A stretch of 64,000 nt of DNA from Flavipsychrobacter stenotrophus (GTDB taxonomy: Bacteria > Bacteroidota > Bacteroidia > Chitinophagales > Chitinophagaceae). The position numbers and the translations under genes are program-made. The DNA lies in NCBI RefSeq assembly GCF_002954265.1, contig NZ_PPSL01000009.1, positions 42,836 through 106,835 on the forward strand, given 5' to 3'. Under the pieces are notes generated by a model. That model made no database searches, was not told the DNA's origin, and was given only the letters and a program-made list of their open reading frames with translations. This document shows, piece after piece, positions 45,861 to 56,100 of the stretch (positions are counted from its first letter, which is position 1; each line of letters starts with the position of its first letter).

Positions 45861-47303
45861 TTACCAGATTACTACTCTATCTCTGAATATCTGATTACCG
45901 CCGGTGATCTTTATAACGTAGTTGCCTGAGGGTTGATCGGTGAGGTCAATGGTGATTTGTGAAGCGTTACTGATGCTTTTGGTCAGGATGAGCTTGCCTG
46001 TAATATCATAGATAGCCACCTCTGCATCTTCATTTTCATGTGGCCATTGCAGGGTAAATATTCCGGATGTTGGGTTGGGGAGGATAGCTATATGTGCATT
46101 TTCTGCCGGGACTATAGAGACATCTGTGGTATTGGGCTTGTAGTGAAAGTAGGTAGTGGAAATAAGTGAGTCAGTGGTTATATAAGCCGGATTATACTCA
46201 TAGGCGTCTCGCTTAAAAGGCATTCCGTAACTGTCGAATTCAAATGTATATTTCCAAATGGTTGTATCAGGATGAGATCCGCCAAAGTAATAATCGGTAT
46301 ATGTAACTGAGTCTGGTAATAGTGTAACCGGAGAAACACTTTTGGTTTCGATATACCTGCCAGCAACAAAAGTATCGTAATTGACAATATACGTCTGAGA
46401 ATATGTATAATAGTCTATCCCACTTGTCCATCCGAAAGAATCTACCCAATAATAGCTTCCGTATGTCATATCATTCATAGTCACTTTTTTAAGTTGTTGG
46501 CTATTGTAATAAGCAATTGTGTACCTACTGGTTTCGTACCATACAGGATAGCCAAGGGTGTAACACCTGATTTGTGAAATATTGTTGGCACTGTTGTATG
46601 CATATTCATTTTTTGTTACAACAAAAGAGTATCCAAAACTGAATGACAGTGTACTGTCCCGCACAAGATCTCCCGCACCATTATAGAAATAATACCTCAT
46701 AACCGTATCATTTTGGTAAGAGCCATTTTTTACATATGTAGATAATATGATCCTGCCCGCCGCGTCATATTGATTAAATGCTTTACCCCATTCTCCCGGT
46801 ATATAGGCAACTGAGGTATCTGAAAAAAACACTACATCGTTATTTGCATTGTATTCTATATGGGTCGTATCGCTAATAGATGAATAATTATCCCATGTTT
46901 TTGCAGACGAATATTGCAGACTGGGCTTATTGCTAAAATTCTTTGAAACAACCTGAATATACCCCAAATCAAAACCCGATGGCCCATATCCATATTGATA
47001 GGTATAAGGTAAAAACCTCATTGAATTGAAGTCGAATGCGGAGGTTCTGCCGCCCGTGTATTTATAGGCCGTTGTATCCCAACGATGCCACGCGCCATAT
47101 GTAGGATCATAACCATAGTTGGTTGTTGACACAAGCCGTTCGCTAGTGTATGTTGATTTTTCAGCCGTCTTCTTACTGCTGACCGAAAGCAACGTAGTGA
47201 TCAGTCTGCTATGTTGATTTTCGTGTGCTGTCCGCTTAAATTGAGCGTGTGAAGCCAGTGTAAAGAAGAGAAAAATAGTGAGCAACAGGTTGATTTTTTT
47301 CAT
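45861..47303 (-). CDS. T9SS type A secreted protein with YD-repeat-like beta strands
   Basis: This 480-residue protein has a signal peptide (MKKINLLLTIFLFFTLASHA) and a C-terminal type A sorting domain of about 80 residues (IAILPNPTSGIFTLQWPHEN to RDRVVIW). The middle is rich in Tyr, Ser, Thr and Asp. Its strand pattern, such as NEYAYNSANNISQIRCYTLG, YTIAYYNSQQLKKVTMND and WKYTFEFDSYGMPFKRDAY, resembles the YD/RHS style of short repeating strands. No catalytic motif was seen. The final residues RDRVVIW are close to the end of the next protein (RDKIVIW), showing related sorting domains. Export is well supported; function is unknown. Confidence 0.8.
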   Translation of the reverse strand: MKKINLLLTIFLFFTLASHAQFKRTAHENQHSRLITTLLSVSSKKTAEKSTYTSERLVSTTNYGYDPTYGAWHRWDTTAYKYTGGRTSAFDFNSMRFLPYTYQYGYGPSGFDLGYIQVVSKNFSNKPSLQYSSAKTWDNYSSISDTTHIEYNANNDVVFFSDTSVAYIPGEWGKAFNQYDAAGRIILSTYVKNGSYQNDTVMRYYFYNGAGDLVRDSTLSFSFGYSFVVTKNEYAYNSANNISQIRCYTLGYPVWYETSRYTIAYYNSQQLKKVTMNDMTYGSYYWVDSFGWTSGIDYYTYSQTYIVNYDTFVAGRYIETKSVSPVTLLPDSVTYTDYYFGGSHPDTTIWKYTFEFDSYGMPFKRDAYEYNPAYITTDSLISTTYFHYKPNTTDVSIVPAENAHIAILPNPTSGIFTLQWPHENEDAEVAIYDITGKLILTKSISNASQITIDLTDQPSGNYVIKITGGNQIFRDRVVIW

Positions 47304-47439
47304 AATTGAGCTTTATAGACAAACAAAAACGAGCTAAAACGCTATGATACAAATAGGTATGTATCAGCGCCCTGTTAATAAAGACGTAAGCGGAGATTGA
47401 TTTCTTGGGTTTTGTGGCAAAAGATTTTGGGTAAAAGCA

Positions 47440-47473
47440 AGAAAGCCACCCCGTTGGAGCGGAATGGCTTTCT
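47440..47473 (-). terminator. Terminator of the 1544-residue gene
   Basis: AGAAAGCCA (47440-47448) pairs with TGGCTTTCT (47465-47473), with further partial pairing of CCG/CGG inside. It lies 24 nt after the stop at 47497. The T run on the minus strand is short. Confidence 0.6.
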
Positions 47474-47496
47474 CTTAAGAAGAATTTCTATTTGAC

Positions 47497-50400
47497 TTAC
47501 CAGATCACGATCTTATCGCGGAAGGTATGGTCGCCGGAGGTTATTTTTATCATGTAACTACCTGCTGCCAGAGAAGAAAGGTCGAATGAAGTGTTGCTGC
47601 TACCAGCATCGATCATTCTTGTTTCTATCACCTTGCCGAAAACATCTGTAATAGTTACAACAGCGTTTGCCTTCATCTCAGGCATTTCAAGTGTGAATAT
47701 GCCGTCTGTAGGATTAGGGAATATTCTGATACCCTGCAGGCCATGTACGTTGTTCACACCTACTGTAGCGCACTGGGCAGCTGTGAGTACGTTTATGGTC
47801 ATGCTGGCTGATGAAGTACCGCAGATATTGGTGAGTGAATATGTTAGCGTATCTAAACCGGCAGATACGGGAATCAATGTACCAGTTACCGGATCTATGA
47901 CCGCGTTACCATTAGACAGCATAAATGTGCCACCCGGAACAGACACAGCATACTGGAACGTATCGCCGATACAAGCAATGTTACTACCCACGATACCACC
48001 CGCTATGTTGGTCGGGTATACAGTATCAATGTGTGAAGCAATTGTAGTATCGCAGATATTAGCTATAACATAGTAAACAGTGTCTACGCCATAGCTAAGG
48101 CCAGTGAGTAAACCTGTTGTAGAAACAGATGCCGCACCATTACTTACCGTCCAGAAACCACCTGTGAGTGATGACGTCAATGGCGTGGTAGCACCCTGAC
48201 AAACGGTAGTAGCACCAGAAATTACAGCCAGACCCGGAACGGCATTAGATATCATAGTATGTAATGCGGTAACAGAACCACAGCCATTTGATACTGTGTA
48301 TACAACGATGAAAGTACCCGGTGTTACACCCGTAAAATTTCCTGATGCATCAACAGTTGCTGTACCAGGCGCGGTGCTACTCCAAACACCTCCAGATACT
48401 GAAGCAGCAAGTGAAACAGATGACCCTACGCACACATTAACCGGCCCTGAAACAAAGCCAGCTACAGGCAATGGATTAACCAATACACCGTAAGTGGCCA
48501 CTGCAGTACCACAGGCGGTAGTAACCGTATAAGAAATGGTAGTTGTGCCACCACTTACACCCGATACTACCCCAAGTGCATTAATAGTAGCAACCGATGG
48601 CGCCGAAGAACTCCAAACACCGCCGCCTGCCAGATCAACCAGAGATATGGCAGCACCGACACAAACACTGGTAGGTCCTGTGATAGTTCCTGCTGACGCT
48701 GATGTGCCCGAAGAAACGGTATAAATGGAAACCCCGGTGCCGCAAGTACCTGCAACAGAATAGGAAATAGTAACACTACCCGTACCAACACCGGTAGCCA
48801 CACCAGACGGACTAATAGTAACAATTGCTGAGTTACTGCTGCTCCATGTACCACCAGTAGCGGTGCTGGATAGTGTAGATGAAGTACCTACACAAACAAA
48901 TGCAGAACCGGAAATAGTACCTGCTGAAGGTGGGCCGTTGACTACAACTGTGTGTATAGCTGATGCTGTGCCGCAACCATTGGTAACAGTGTAAGATAGG
49001 ATAGCAGTTCCAGCCGTAACCCCTGATACTACCCCAGATGCATTGACGGTGGCTATAGACGTTGCACCACTTGACCAAGTGCCGCCGGTAGTAAGGTCTG
49101 ATAATGTAACAGTTGAACCCACACATACGCTGCCCGCACCTGTGATAGAACCAGCAACCGGTAGTGGATTTACCAAAACTCCGTATGTAGCCGTAGCTGA
49201 TCCGCAAGTATTGGTAACTGTGTAAGTAATATTGGCAGTACCAGATGAAATACCAGTAACTACTCCTGAGCCATTGATAGTGGCAACTGAAGCAGGACTG
49301 ATAGTCCATGTACCACCTGTAACCGTAGACGTGAGAGAAACAGAAGACGCCGCACATACAGCAGTAGGCCCTGATATTGTACCTGCGTTTGGTGCAGCGG
49401 TTACAGTAACAGAATGGGTTGCAACTGCAGTGCCGCAGCTATTAGTAACAGAATAAGAAATCACAGCGACACCTGTAGTAGTACCTAAGCCAGTAACCAC
49501 ACCTGAGCTATTTACGGTAGCTAATGATGGAGTGCCGCTTGACCATGTGCCACCTGTTACTGCATCAGTTAAAGTAATTGACGCGGGTGTACAAACACCG
49601 GAAGCACCGGAAATAGTACCTGCATTTGGTGCGGGGTTTATCAACACACTGTAGTGAGTTGTATCAGTAGAGCAACTATTGGTAACTATATAAGTTACGT
49701 TAGCCGTGCCTGCGCTAACGCCGGTCAAAATACCTGTAGGGCTAATTGTAGCAACAGAAGTGGGATTGGTGAGCCATGTACCACCCGCAGTTCCTGAAGT
49801 ACTGAGTGTAGTAGTTGTACCTGCGCAAATAGCGGTAAGACCAGAGATGGAACCAGCTGAAACGACGGTTTGCACAACAACCGTATGAATAGCAAAAGCA
49901 GTACCACAACTATTCGTAACACCGTAAGAAATGATAGCTGTACCACCTGCAACACCTGTAACTACACCTGCACTATTTACGGTGGCTATTGACGGTGTAC
50001 CACTGCTCCATACGCCCCCTGTAGTCACATCCGTTAGTGTCAATATAGACCCAACGCAAACAAGCCCGCCGCCGGTAATAGTGCCTGCATTGGGTGCCGG
50101 ATTAACGGTAAGTGGAACAACGAGACTATCTGAACTACAGGCATTATTATAGGCAAGGCTGATAAAAGTGCTGCCAGAAGCAAGTGCGGTACCTGAACCC
50201 GTGCTCAGACCAACTGTAGCTACCGTGGTACTAATTGAGTGCCACCTTACAAGTGTGCCACTTCCCAAAGAAGCAGTATAAAAGTAGGTAATGGCGTCTC
50301 CCGGACATGCTGTAGAAGGGCCGGATATAATACCAGGTAAGACAGGATCCTCAATAGTAAGCGGTCTTGTAGTGAAATGAGATCCACAAGCATTAGTTGC

Positions 50401-52131
50401 AGTATATGTTACAGTGGTAGAACCAGCGGATACGCCTGTGATAGTAGCAGAATCGCTAGCCGCAGATGTTACTGTAGCAACAGCAGGATTGGCGATAGTC
50501 CATACACCACCAGATACCGGATCATGCAGAACAACAGCAGTGCCCGTGCAAAAAGTTACTATACCCGAAATGAAATCGGTATTAGGAATGGCACCACCGG
50601 TAACGGTATAAGTTGCCGTATCAAACCCACATGAATTAGTAACATTATAGGTAATAGTTGTTGTACCTGACCCTACACCTGTAACTGCCCCGGTTGAGGA
50701 ATTGACAGTGGCGACAGCAGGGGTACTGCTAATCCATGTTCCACCTGCAAAACCAGAAGATGTTAATGTAATAGTATTACCCGCACAAACAGAACCAGAT
50801 CCGGAAATTGAGCCTGCATTTGGAAGAGCTGTGACAGCAACAGTCTGTAATGCGTTGGTAGCACCACATGTATTACTTACAGTGTAAGAGATAATTGCAC
50901 TTCCCGCAGAGAGGCCGGTAACCATACCAGAAGTAGTTACAGTAGCAATTAACGGCGAACCACTTGACCACACACCCGATGCGGTGACATCTGAAAGAGT
51001 GAATGAACTACCAACACATACTGATGACCCTCCGGTAATTGCAGCTACCACAGGGGTAGTAATGACTGGCACTGATGCCGATGTAGTTGATGAACCACAT
51101 GTAGCAGTGGCGGTGTAAACTATATTAGCTGTGCCGGTAGCGATGCCGGTTACAGCACCCGTTGAAGCATTAACTATTGCAATGAGAGGTGTTGTTGTGC
51201 TCCACGAGCCGGTACCTGTAGCGGTAGCGTTGCTCAATGTTATTGTAGAACCGATACATACAGAGGATATTCCGGTTATGGTTCCTGCTGATGCCGGGCC
51301 AGATACAGTGACTGTAGCAGTAGCTGTGCCTGCGGTACCTGCATTGTAAGATATGACGGTTGTACCCGGAGATACACCATGAACTACACCACCAGTTGTT
51401 ACTGTGGCCACCGATGGAGTGCCACTGCTCCATGTGCCACCTGTTGTTGCGTCGGCAAGCGTAGTATTGGCTCCTACACAAACGGTAAGTGTACCTGTTA
51501 TTGGCGCAACCGGAGCTGTTAACTCAGTAATAGTTACGTTTGTATTTCTCCATTTATCGCCACCCGTTCCGCCTGTTCCATCCACTGCATTAATGACGCC
51601 ATATAATTTCACCGAACCCGTACCTGCTGTAGGTGCAGTCCACGGTATAGAAGAAATTACATAAGTTGTTCCTGAGCCACCTGTACCCGTTGTTGAGGTA
51701 ATAGCAGTTGTATGCTCCACTACATTGATAGATCCTACGGCGCTATTCTGGCAGAACGCTGGCAAGCCTGTCGACGCCAATGTACCGGCATTTGTTGCAG
51801 TACCAGTTCCTGCACCAGCAAGTTTTACAGCTGCTACCTGAAAACCAAATTTGGGTAAAGATGTTGACGATGTATTTGTACCCGTAATCTTAATGGTATA
51901 GTTACCTCCGGCCACATAATGCGTAACAGCAGTTCCACCAGCTGTATCCAACTCAATAGTAACTGTGGTACTAGCCGCAGATGTGTGGCAACTGCAACCT
52001 CCGGCACTTGTTGCGCCGGAGCCATCTACACCACCAATAGCAGCTGCACCTCCGCTATAACTGCTACCAATAACGTAAATAACTGCTAAACAGAGGGGTA
52101 ATAAGATAAATTTCTTCTTCATGAGATTCAA
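47497..52131 (-). CDS. T9SS type A surface protein with an anchor-V-like head and ~16 BIG2-like repeats
   Basis: The protein has 1544 residues; Met 4 (52122) directly precedes the signal peptide KKKFILLPLCLAVIYVIGSS and may be the real start. Residues 25-200 look like the choice-of-anchor V/Reeler-like domain (GGCSCHTS, then NYTIKITGTN and KFGFQVAAVKLAG). From about 205 to 1440 there are roughly 16 repeats of 77-80 residues with the pattern AGTISGxxxVCVG, GGxWSSxxPxxATV, GVVTGVxxGTxxISY and VTNxCGT. Nearly every repeat has one Cys near its start and one near its end. The last 80 residues (IRIFPNPTDGIFTLEMPEMK to RDKIVIW) are a type A sorting domain. This is a long rod expected on the cell surface. 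Ligand unknown. Confidence 0.86.
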   Translation of the reverse strand: MNLMKKKFILLPLCLAVIYVIGSSYSGGAAAIGGVDGSGATSAGGCSCHTSAASTTVTIELDTAGGTAVTHYVAGGNYTIKITGTNTSSTSLPKFGFQVAAVKLAGAGTGTATNAGTLASTGLPAFCQNSAVGSINVVEHTTAITSTTGTGGSGTTYVISSIPWTAPTAGTGSVKLYGVINAVDGTGGTGGDKWRNTNVTITELTAPVAPITGTLTVCVGANTTLADATTGGTWSSGTPSVATVTTGGVVHGVSPGTTVISYNAGTAGTATATVTVSGPASAGTITGISSVCIGSTITLSNATATGTGSWSTTTPLIAIVNASTGAVTGIATGTANIVYTATATCGSSTTSASVPVITTPVVAAITGGSSVCVGSSFTLSDVTASGVWSSGSPLIATVTTSGMVTGLSAGSAIISYTVSNTCGATNALQTVAVTALPNAGSISGSGSVCAGNTITLTSSGFAGGTWISSTPAVATVNSSTGAVTGVGSGTTTITYNVTNSCGFDTATYTVTGGAIPNTDFISGIVTFCTGTAVVLHDPVSGGVWTIANPAVATVTSAASDSATITGVSAGSTTVTYTATNACGSHFTTRPLTIEDPVLPGIISGPSTACPGDAITYFYTASLGSGTLVRWHSISTTVATVGLSTGSGTALASGSTFISLAYNNACSSDSLVVPLTVNPAPNAGTITGGGLVCVGSILTLTDVTTGGVWSSGTPSIATVNSAGVVTGVAGGTAIISYGVTNSCGTAFAIHTVVVQTVVSAGSISGLTAICAGTTTTLSTSGTAGGTWLTNPTSVATISPTGILTGVSAGTANVTYIVTNSCSTDTTHYSVLINPAPNAGTISGASGVCTPASITLTDAVTGGTWSSGTPSLATVNSSGVVTGLGTTTGVAVISYSVTNSCGTAVATHSVTVTAAPNAGTISGPTAVCAASSVSLTSTVTGGTWTISPASVATINGSGVVTGISSGTANITYTVTNTCGSATATYGVLVNPLPVAGSITGAGSVCVGSTVTLSDLTTGGTWSSGATSIATVNASGVVSGVTAGTAILSYTVTNGCGTASAIHTVVVNGPPSAGTISGSAFVCVGTSSTLSSTATGGTWSSSNSAIVTISPSGVATGVGTGSVTISYSVAGTCGTGVSIYTVSSGTSASAGTITGPTSVCVGAAISLVDLAGGGVWSSSAPSVATINALGVVSGVSGGTTTISYTVTTACGTAVATYGVLVNPLPVAGFVSGPVNVCVGSSVSLAASVSGGVWSSTAPGTATVDASGNFTGVTPGTFIVVYTVSNGCGSVTALHTMISNAVPGLAVISGATTVCQGATTPLTSSLTGGFWTVSNGAASVSTTGLLTGLSYGVDTVYYVIANICDTTIASHIDTVYPTNIAGGIVGSNIACIGDTFQYAVSVPGGTFMLSNGNAVIDPVTGTLIPVSAGLDTLTYSLTNICGTSSASMTINVLTAAQCATVGVNNVHGLQGIRIFPNPTDGIFTLEMPEMKANAVVTITDVFGKVIETRMIDAGSSNTSFDLSSLAAGSYMIKITSGDHTFRDKIVIW
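47750..51520 (-). repeat. Tandem ~235-nt repeats encoding BIG2-like domains
   Basis: About 16 tandem units encode one 77-80-residue domain each. Units are clearly homologous in protein; at the DNA level they share short blocks only, so they are old duplications. Ends are approximate. Confidence 0.75.
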
Positions 52132-52489
52132 TTAAGATGTGGGTATCAGCAAAAAAAAGTGAAATTATTATAATAATTATTAATTACAAAAAATATGTTC
52201 GTTTATAGAACCATAACGATCGTTACTACAGACTTACGATATGTTGTGTAAAGTTGGGTTGACGGCGAATGATAACACAACTAAATATTTTTACATAAAA
52301 TATACATTAAATAATACACAAACATAAACCAGCCAGACAATTTTCGGAATAATCTAGCATAATATGCCCGCACGAAATATAAATTTAATGCACATGTTCA
52401 TAACGTGTGCATTTCACATTTAATTAATATTGCAATAAAATTATAGTTACTTGTTTATATGTAACTTAGATAAACTAAAATATAATCGC
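52132..52489. other. 358-nt divergent intergenic region
   Basis: AT-rich, without a coding frame. On the minus strand CAAACATA (52319-52326) reads TATGTTTG, a possible -7 box for the 1544-residue gene with a leader near 190 nt, but no -33 element is well placed. An imperfect inverted repeat AATGCACATG/CGTGTGCATT (52387-52396 and 52404-52413) lies before the plus-strand gene and could be an operator. Confidence 0.4.
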
Positions 52490-52963
52490 ATGATCTGGAG
52501 AAAATTTAGTGGCGAATTATTAAAGAAATCGGTGGTGGAGGAAGTTGAGGCTGCCATCATCAGGGAGCGGGAAGCGGGTTACAAGCTAAAGGTGTGCATA
52601 GGAACAGATTCACAAGTGAGATTTGGGGAAACCGAATTTGCAACCGTTATCGTTTTCCTCAGAGAAAAGAGAGGTGGATTTATGTTCATCAGTAATGAGA
52701 AAACATCGCAACCCTACTCTATTAAAGAGCGCATGCTGGTGGAAGTAGCACACAGTATAGAAATTGCTTTTGAGTTGTGCGACCTGTTTAACCGATACGA
52801 TGTAGACATGGAAGTCCATGCCGACATTAATACCAATCCTCAATTCAAGAGTAATGAGGCACTAAGAGAAGCAATGGGCTATATATTAGGAATGGGCTAT
52901 GCATTCAAAGCTAAACCTGACGCCTTTGCAAGTAGCTGTTGCGCAGATAAGATGGTCAACTGA
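52490..52963 (+). CDS. YkuK-like (DUF458) RNase H-fold protein
   Basis: Starting at Met 52490 gives 157 residues beginning IWRKFSGELLKKSV. An in-frame Met at 52451 would add 13 residues of low complexity and is less likely. The protein shows the DUF458/YkuK pattern: a first beta strand with VCIGTDSQVRFGETEFATVI, where GTDSQ carries the conserved acidic residue of an RNase H-like fold, and later MEVHADINTNPQFKSNEAL and LGMGYAFKAKPDAFASSCCA. Biochemical function of this family is not established to my knowledge; a nuclease-like role is inferred from fold. It is a single gene closed by a strong terminator. Confidence 0.75.
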   Translation: MIWRKFSGELLKKSVVEEVEAAIIREREAGYKLKVCIGTDSQVRFGETEFATVIVFLREKRGGFMFISNEKTSQPYSIKERMLVEVAHSIEIAFELCDLFNRYDVDMEVHADINTNPQFKSNEALREAMGYILGMGYAFKAKPDAFASSCCADKMVN

Positions 52964-52995
52964 CCGGGAGATCAGCACAAAATGTTCAATAAATT

Positions 52996-53035
52996 AAAAA
53001 AGTCACCAGATGTTTATACTTCAGGTGACTTTTTT
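52996..53035 (+). terminator. Intrinsic terminator of the YkuK-like gene
   Basis: AAAAAAGTCACC (52996-53007) pairs with GGTGACTTTTTT (53024-53035) over 12 bp, with a 16-nt loop and a T run. It lies 32 nt after the stop. Confidence 0.8.
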
Positions 53036-53134
53036 CGATATAAGTAATCACATCTCCTTTCCTTTCTATATTTTTTCCTGTCTATAATAAAGAAAATTCT
53101 TAAATTTACTTTTATTACCAGCACCTTACTCTAG

Positions 53135-56100
53135 ATGAAGTCACACTATACATTAGGAATTTGTATTCTTTTATTTGCTGCATTTACCTGTCGTGCGCAA
53201 TCTCCTGTTGAATTTATTGAGAATAAGGGCCAGTGGGGCAATTGGTTTGCATACAAGGCAGAAGCTCCCGGCGCCGATGTGTTAATGGAAAAGGATGGAT
53301 TTCGTTTCATATTGGCGGATAGCCGTAATAACGGGCTACTCGATTCCTTTCACCATGGCCAATCCAGAATCAATCCTAACTTAAAATTCCATTGCTATAA
53401 GGTAACATTTGAAGGGGCGAATACAGCTCATATTAAAGGATTGAAACCACAGAAGACCTATTATAACTACTTCCTGGGCAATGACCCAGCAAAATGGAAG
53501 AGTGAGATACACCCCAATTTTGCGGTTGACTATGATAATCTTTACGACAACATAGACATGCACGTAACCTCTGAAAAGGGCCACGTTGTCTATGAGTTTA
53601 TGGTAAAACCACATGCCGACGCCAACAATGTAAAGCTACAATTTGACGGACAGGACGGATTACAAATAAGAAAAGGTGATCTTGTAGTAAAGACCAGCGT
53701 AGGTGAAGTAGTGGAAATGAAGCCGTACGCCTATCAGTACATTAATAACGAAAGAACACAGGTAGCCTGCAATTACATACTGAGAAACAATCACTTAAGT
53801 TTTGATTTCCCTAATGATTATGACCATAGCCAATTGCTGGTAATAGACCCCACATTGGTATTCAGCACCTTTACAGGATCTACTGCCGACAACTGGGGAT
53901 TTACGGCAACCTATGACAACGCAGGTAATTTTTATGCAGGTGGCCTGGTGAACATATTGCAGTACGGAGGTACCTTCCCGGTATCTACCGGTGCATTCCA
54001 GGCTACATGGGGTGGTGGTTTTTCCAATTCTACATTTACCGCTTACGCGGCAGATATATCTATTATCAAGTACAACAGTACAGGTAGCTCCCGACTATAT
54101 GCCACCTATATTGGTGGTGCAGGCAATGAGCATGTACACAGTATGATAGTGGATAACAGTGGCAACCTGGTAATGGCCGGACGTACACTTTCTCAAAATT
54201 ACCCGATCACTCCCGGTGCATTTCAAAACACCAATCAGGGTGGATGGGATATGATTGTAACTTCTTTGAATAGTGCAGGAACCGCCTTGATAGGGTCTAC
54301 CTACATAGGTGGCACAAGTGATGATTGCGTGAACTTTGACTCAACTGAATTTGCCTACGGAGAGTTGAAACATAACTATGGCGACGAGTCGAGAAGCGAA
54401 GTCCAGGTAGACAATGGCGGCAATATATATGTGACCGGCTGTACCAATTCTACCAACTTCCCAACCACACCTACAGCAGTATCCTCTACCCTTTCGGGAC
54501 TACAGGATGGTGTTGTGTTTAAACTGAATGGAGGCTGCACTAACCTGATATGGAGCACTTACCTGAGTGGCAATGCATCTGATGCTGGATATGTACTCGC
54601 GTTCGATTCGCTGCAACAATATGTATATGTAGCAGGCGGAACAAACAGCAGCAATTACCCTACTACAGCAGGCTGCTGGCAAACTACCTATCAGGGCGGT
54701 GGTGCAGACGGGTTTGTAACTAAATTTCTGAACAGCGGAGCTTATTCCATACAGAAGAGTACGTATGTTGGTACAAGTGGCTACGACCAGGTCTATGGCA
54801 TTCAGATATATCCTACCAATGAGGTGTATGTAATGGGGCAATCAATGGGTGGCTTATTCCCCGTAACACCGGGAGTGTATACCAATCCAAATTCACCGCA
54901 GTTCATTATGAAGATGGACCGCAACCTTACTACGGATCTGATATCGACGGTATATGGTAATGGCAACTCAAGTGTGACCAATATCTCGCCGGTAGCATTC
55001 CTGGTGGATACTTGTTCTAACGTATATATATCCGGCTGGGGAGGAAATCTGGGACTTGCAGGAGGAACCTCGGGCTTGTGCACGGGTATGCCCACAACTA
55101 CAGGAGTTGCAACAGATGGTATGGACTTCTACTTCATAGTATTGGGTGCCAACATGACCACGCTGAGATATGCTACCTATTATGGCCGTAGCTGCACAGC
55201 TGCGGGATTTGGCGAGCATGTGGATGGCGGTACCAGCAGGTTTGATAAGAATGGCATCATCTACCAGGCGATATGTGCTAATTGTGGTGGTAATACCGCG
55301 GCATCCTACTCCGCTGGTGGTTGTTTTAGTGGTTTCCCCACAACAACGGGATCATGGAGTGAAATATCAGGATCTGTGAATAACTGTAATGAAGCTGCAT
55401 TAAAGATAGCATTTGAAATAGGCCCTGTAGCTGCGCATGTTACGGCTAGTCCGAGCACAACAGGCTGTGCGCCTCTTACGGTAACATTTGTCAATACATC
55501 TAATAACGGGCTTTCATTCGTATGGAATTTTGGTGACGGATCGGCGGTTGACACATCGTTTTCACCGGTGCATACCTTTACAGCGGGTGGTTCTTACACA
55601 GTAACATTAGCAGCAGGTAATTCTAATGCTTGCTTTGTAACCAATGACACAGCATACCTGGTAATAGTGGTGGGTACAGACAATATTGACCCTGCATTCA
55701 CATCGCTGGTGACCAATAACTGTGGGCCGTACACGGCTACTTTTGCCAACAGCTCTACCTATAGCTCTTCTGCTGCTATGGCCTGGACAACATTCCATTG
55801 GGACTTTGGTGATGGCGGCACCTTTAATGGCACTACTCCACCATCACATTCTTACCCCGGACCAGGCACGTACACTGTAACCCTTACCATGACAGATACT
55901 GCGGCATGTAATTCGCCGGGAACAGTAACCCACGTGGTTACGATTACCGGGTTCAATGTTTCAGCCAACTTTACTATACCCGACACCATATGCCTTGGTA
56001 CTCCAATGGTTCCGCTAACCACATCTGCTAACGGCACGACCTACTCATGGACATTTGGTGACGGATCAACATCTACATCGGCAATACCGTCATACACATA

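Noticed and set aside
47750..51520. Regular repeats that could be taken for a CRISPR array or satellite DNA
   Set aside because: The period is about 235 nt, the frame is open throughout, and the units encode BIG2-like domains; there are no short identical repeats with unique spacers.
52451..52489. Upstream Met of the YkuK-like frame
   Set aside because: The added 13 residues are unlike the family, and the Met at 52490 directly precedes the conserved start of the domain.
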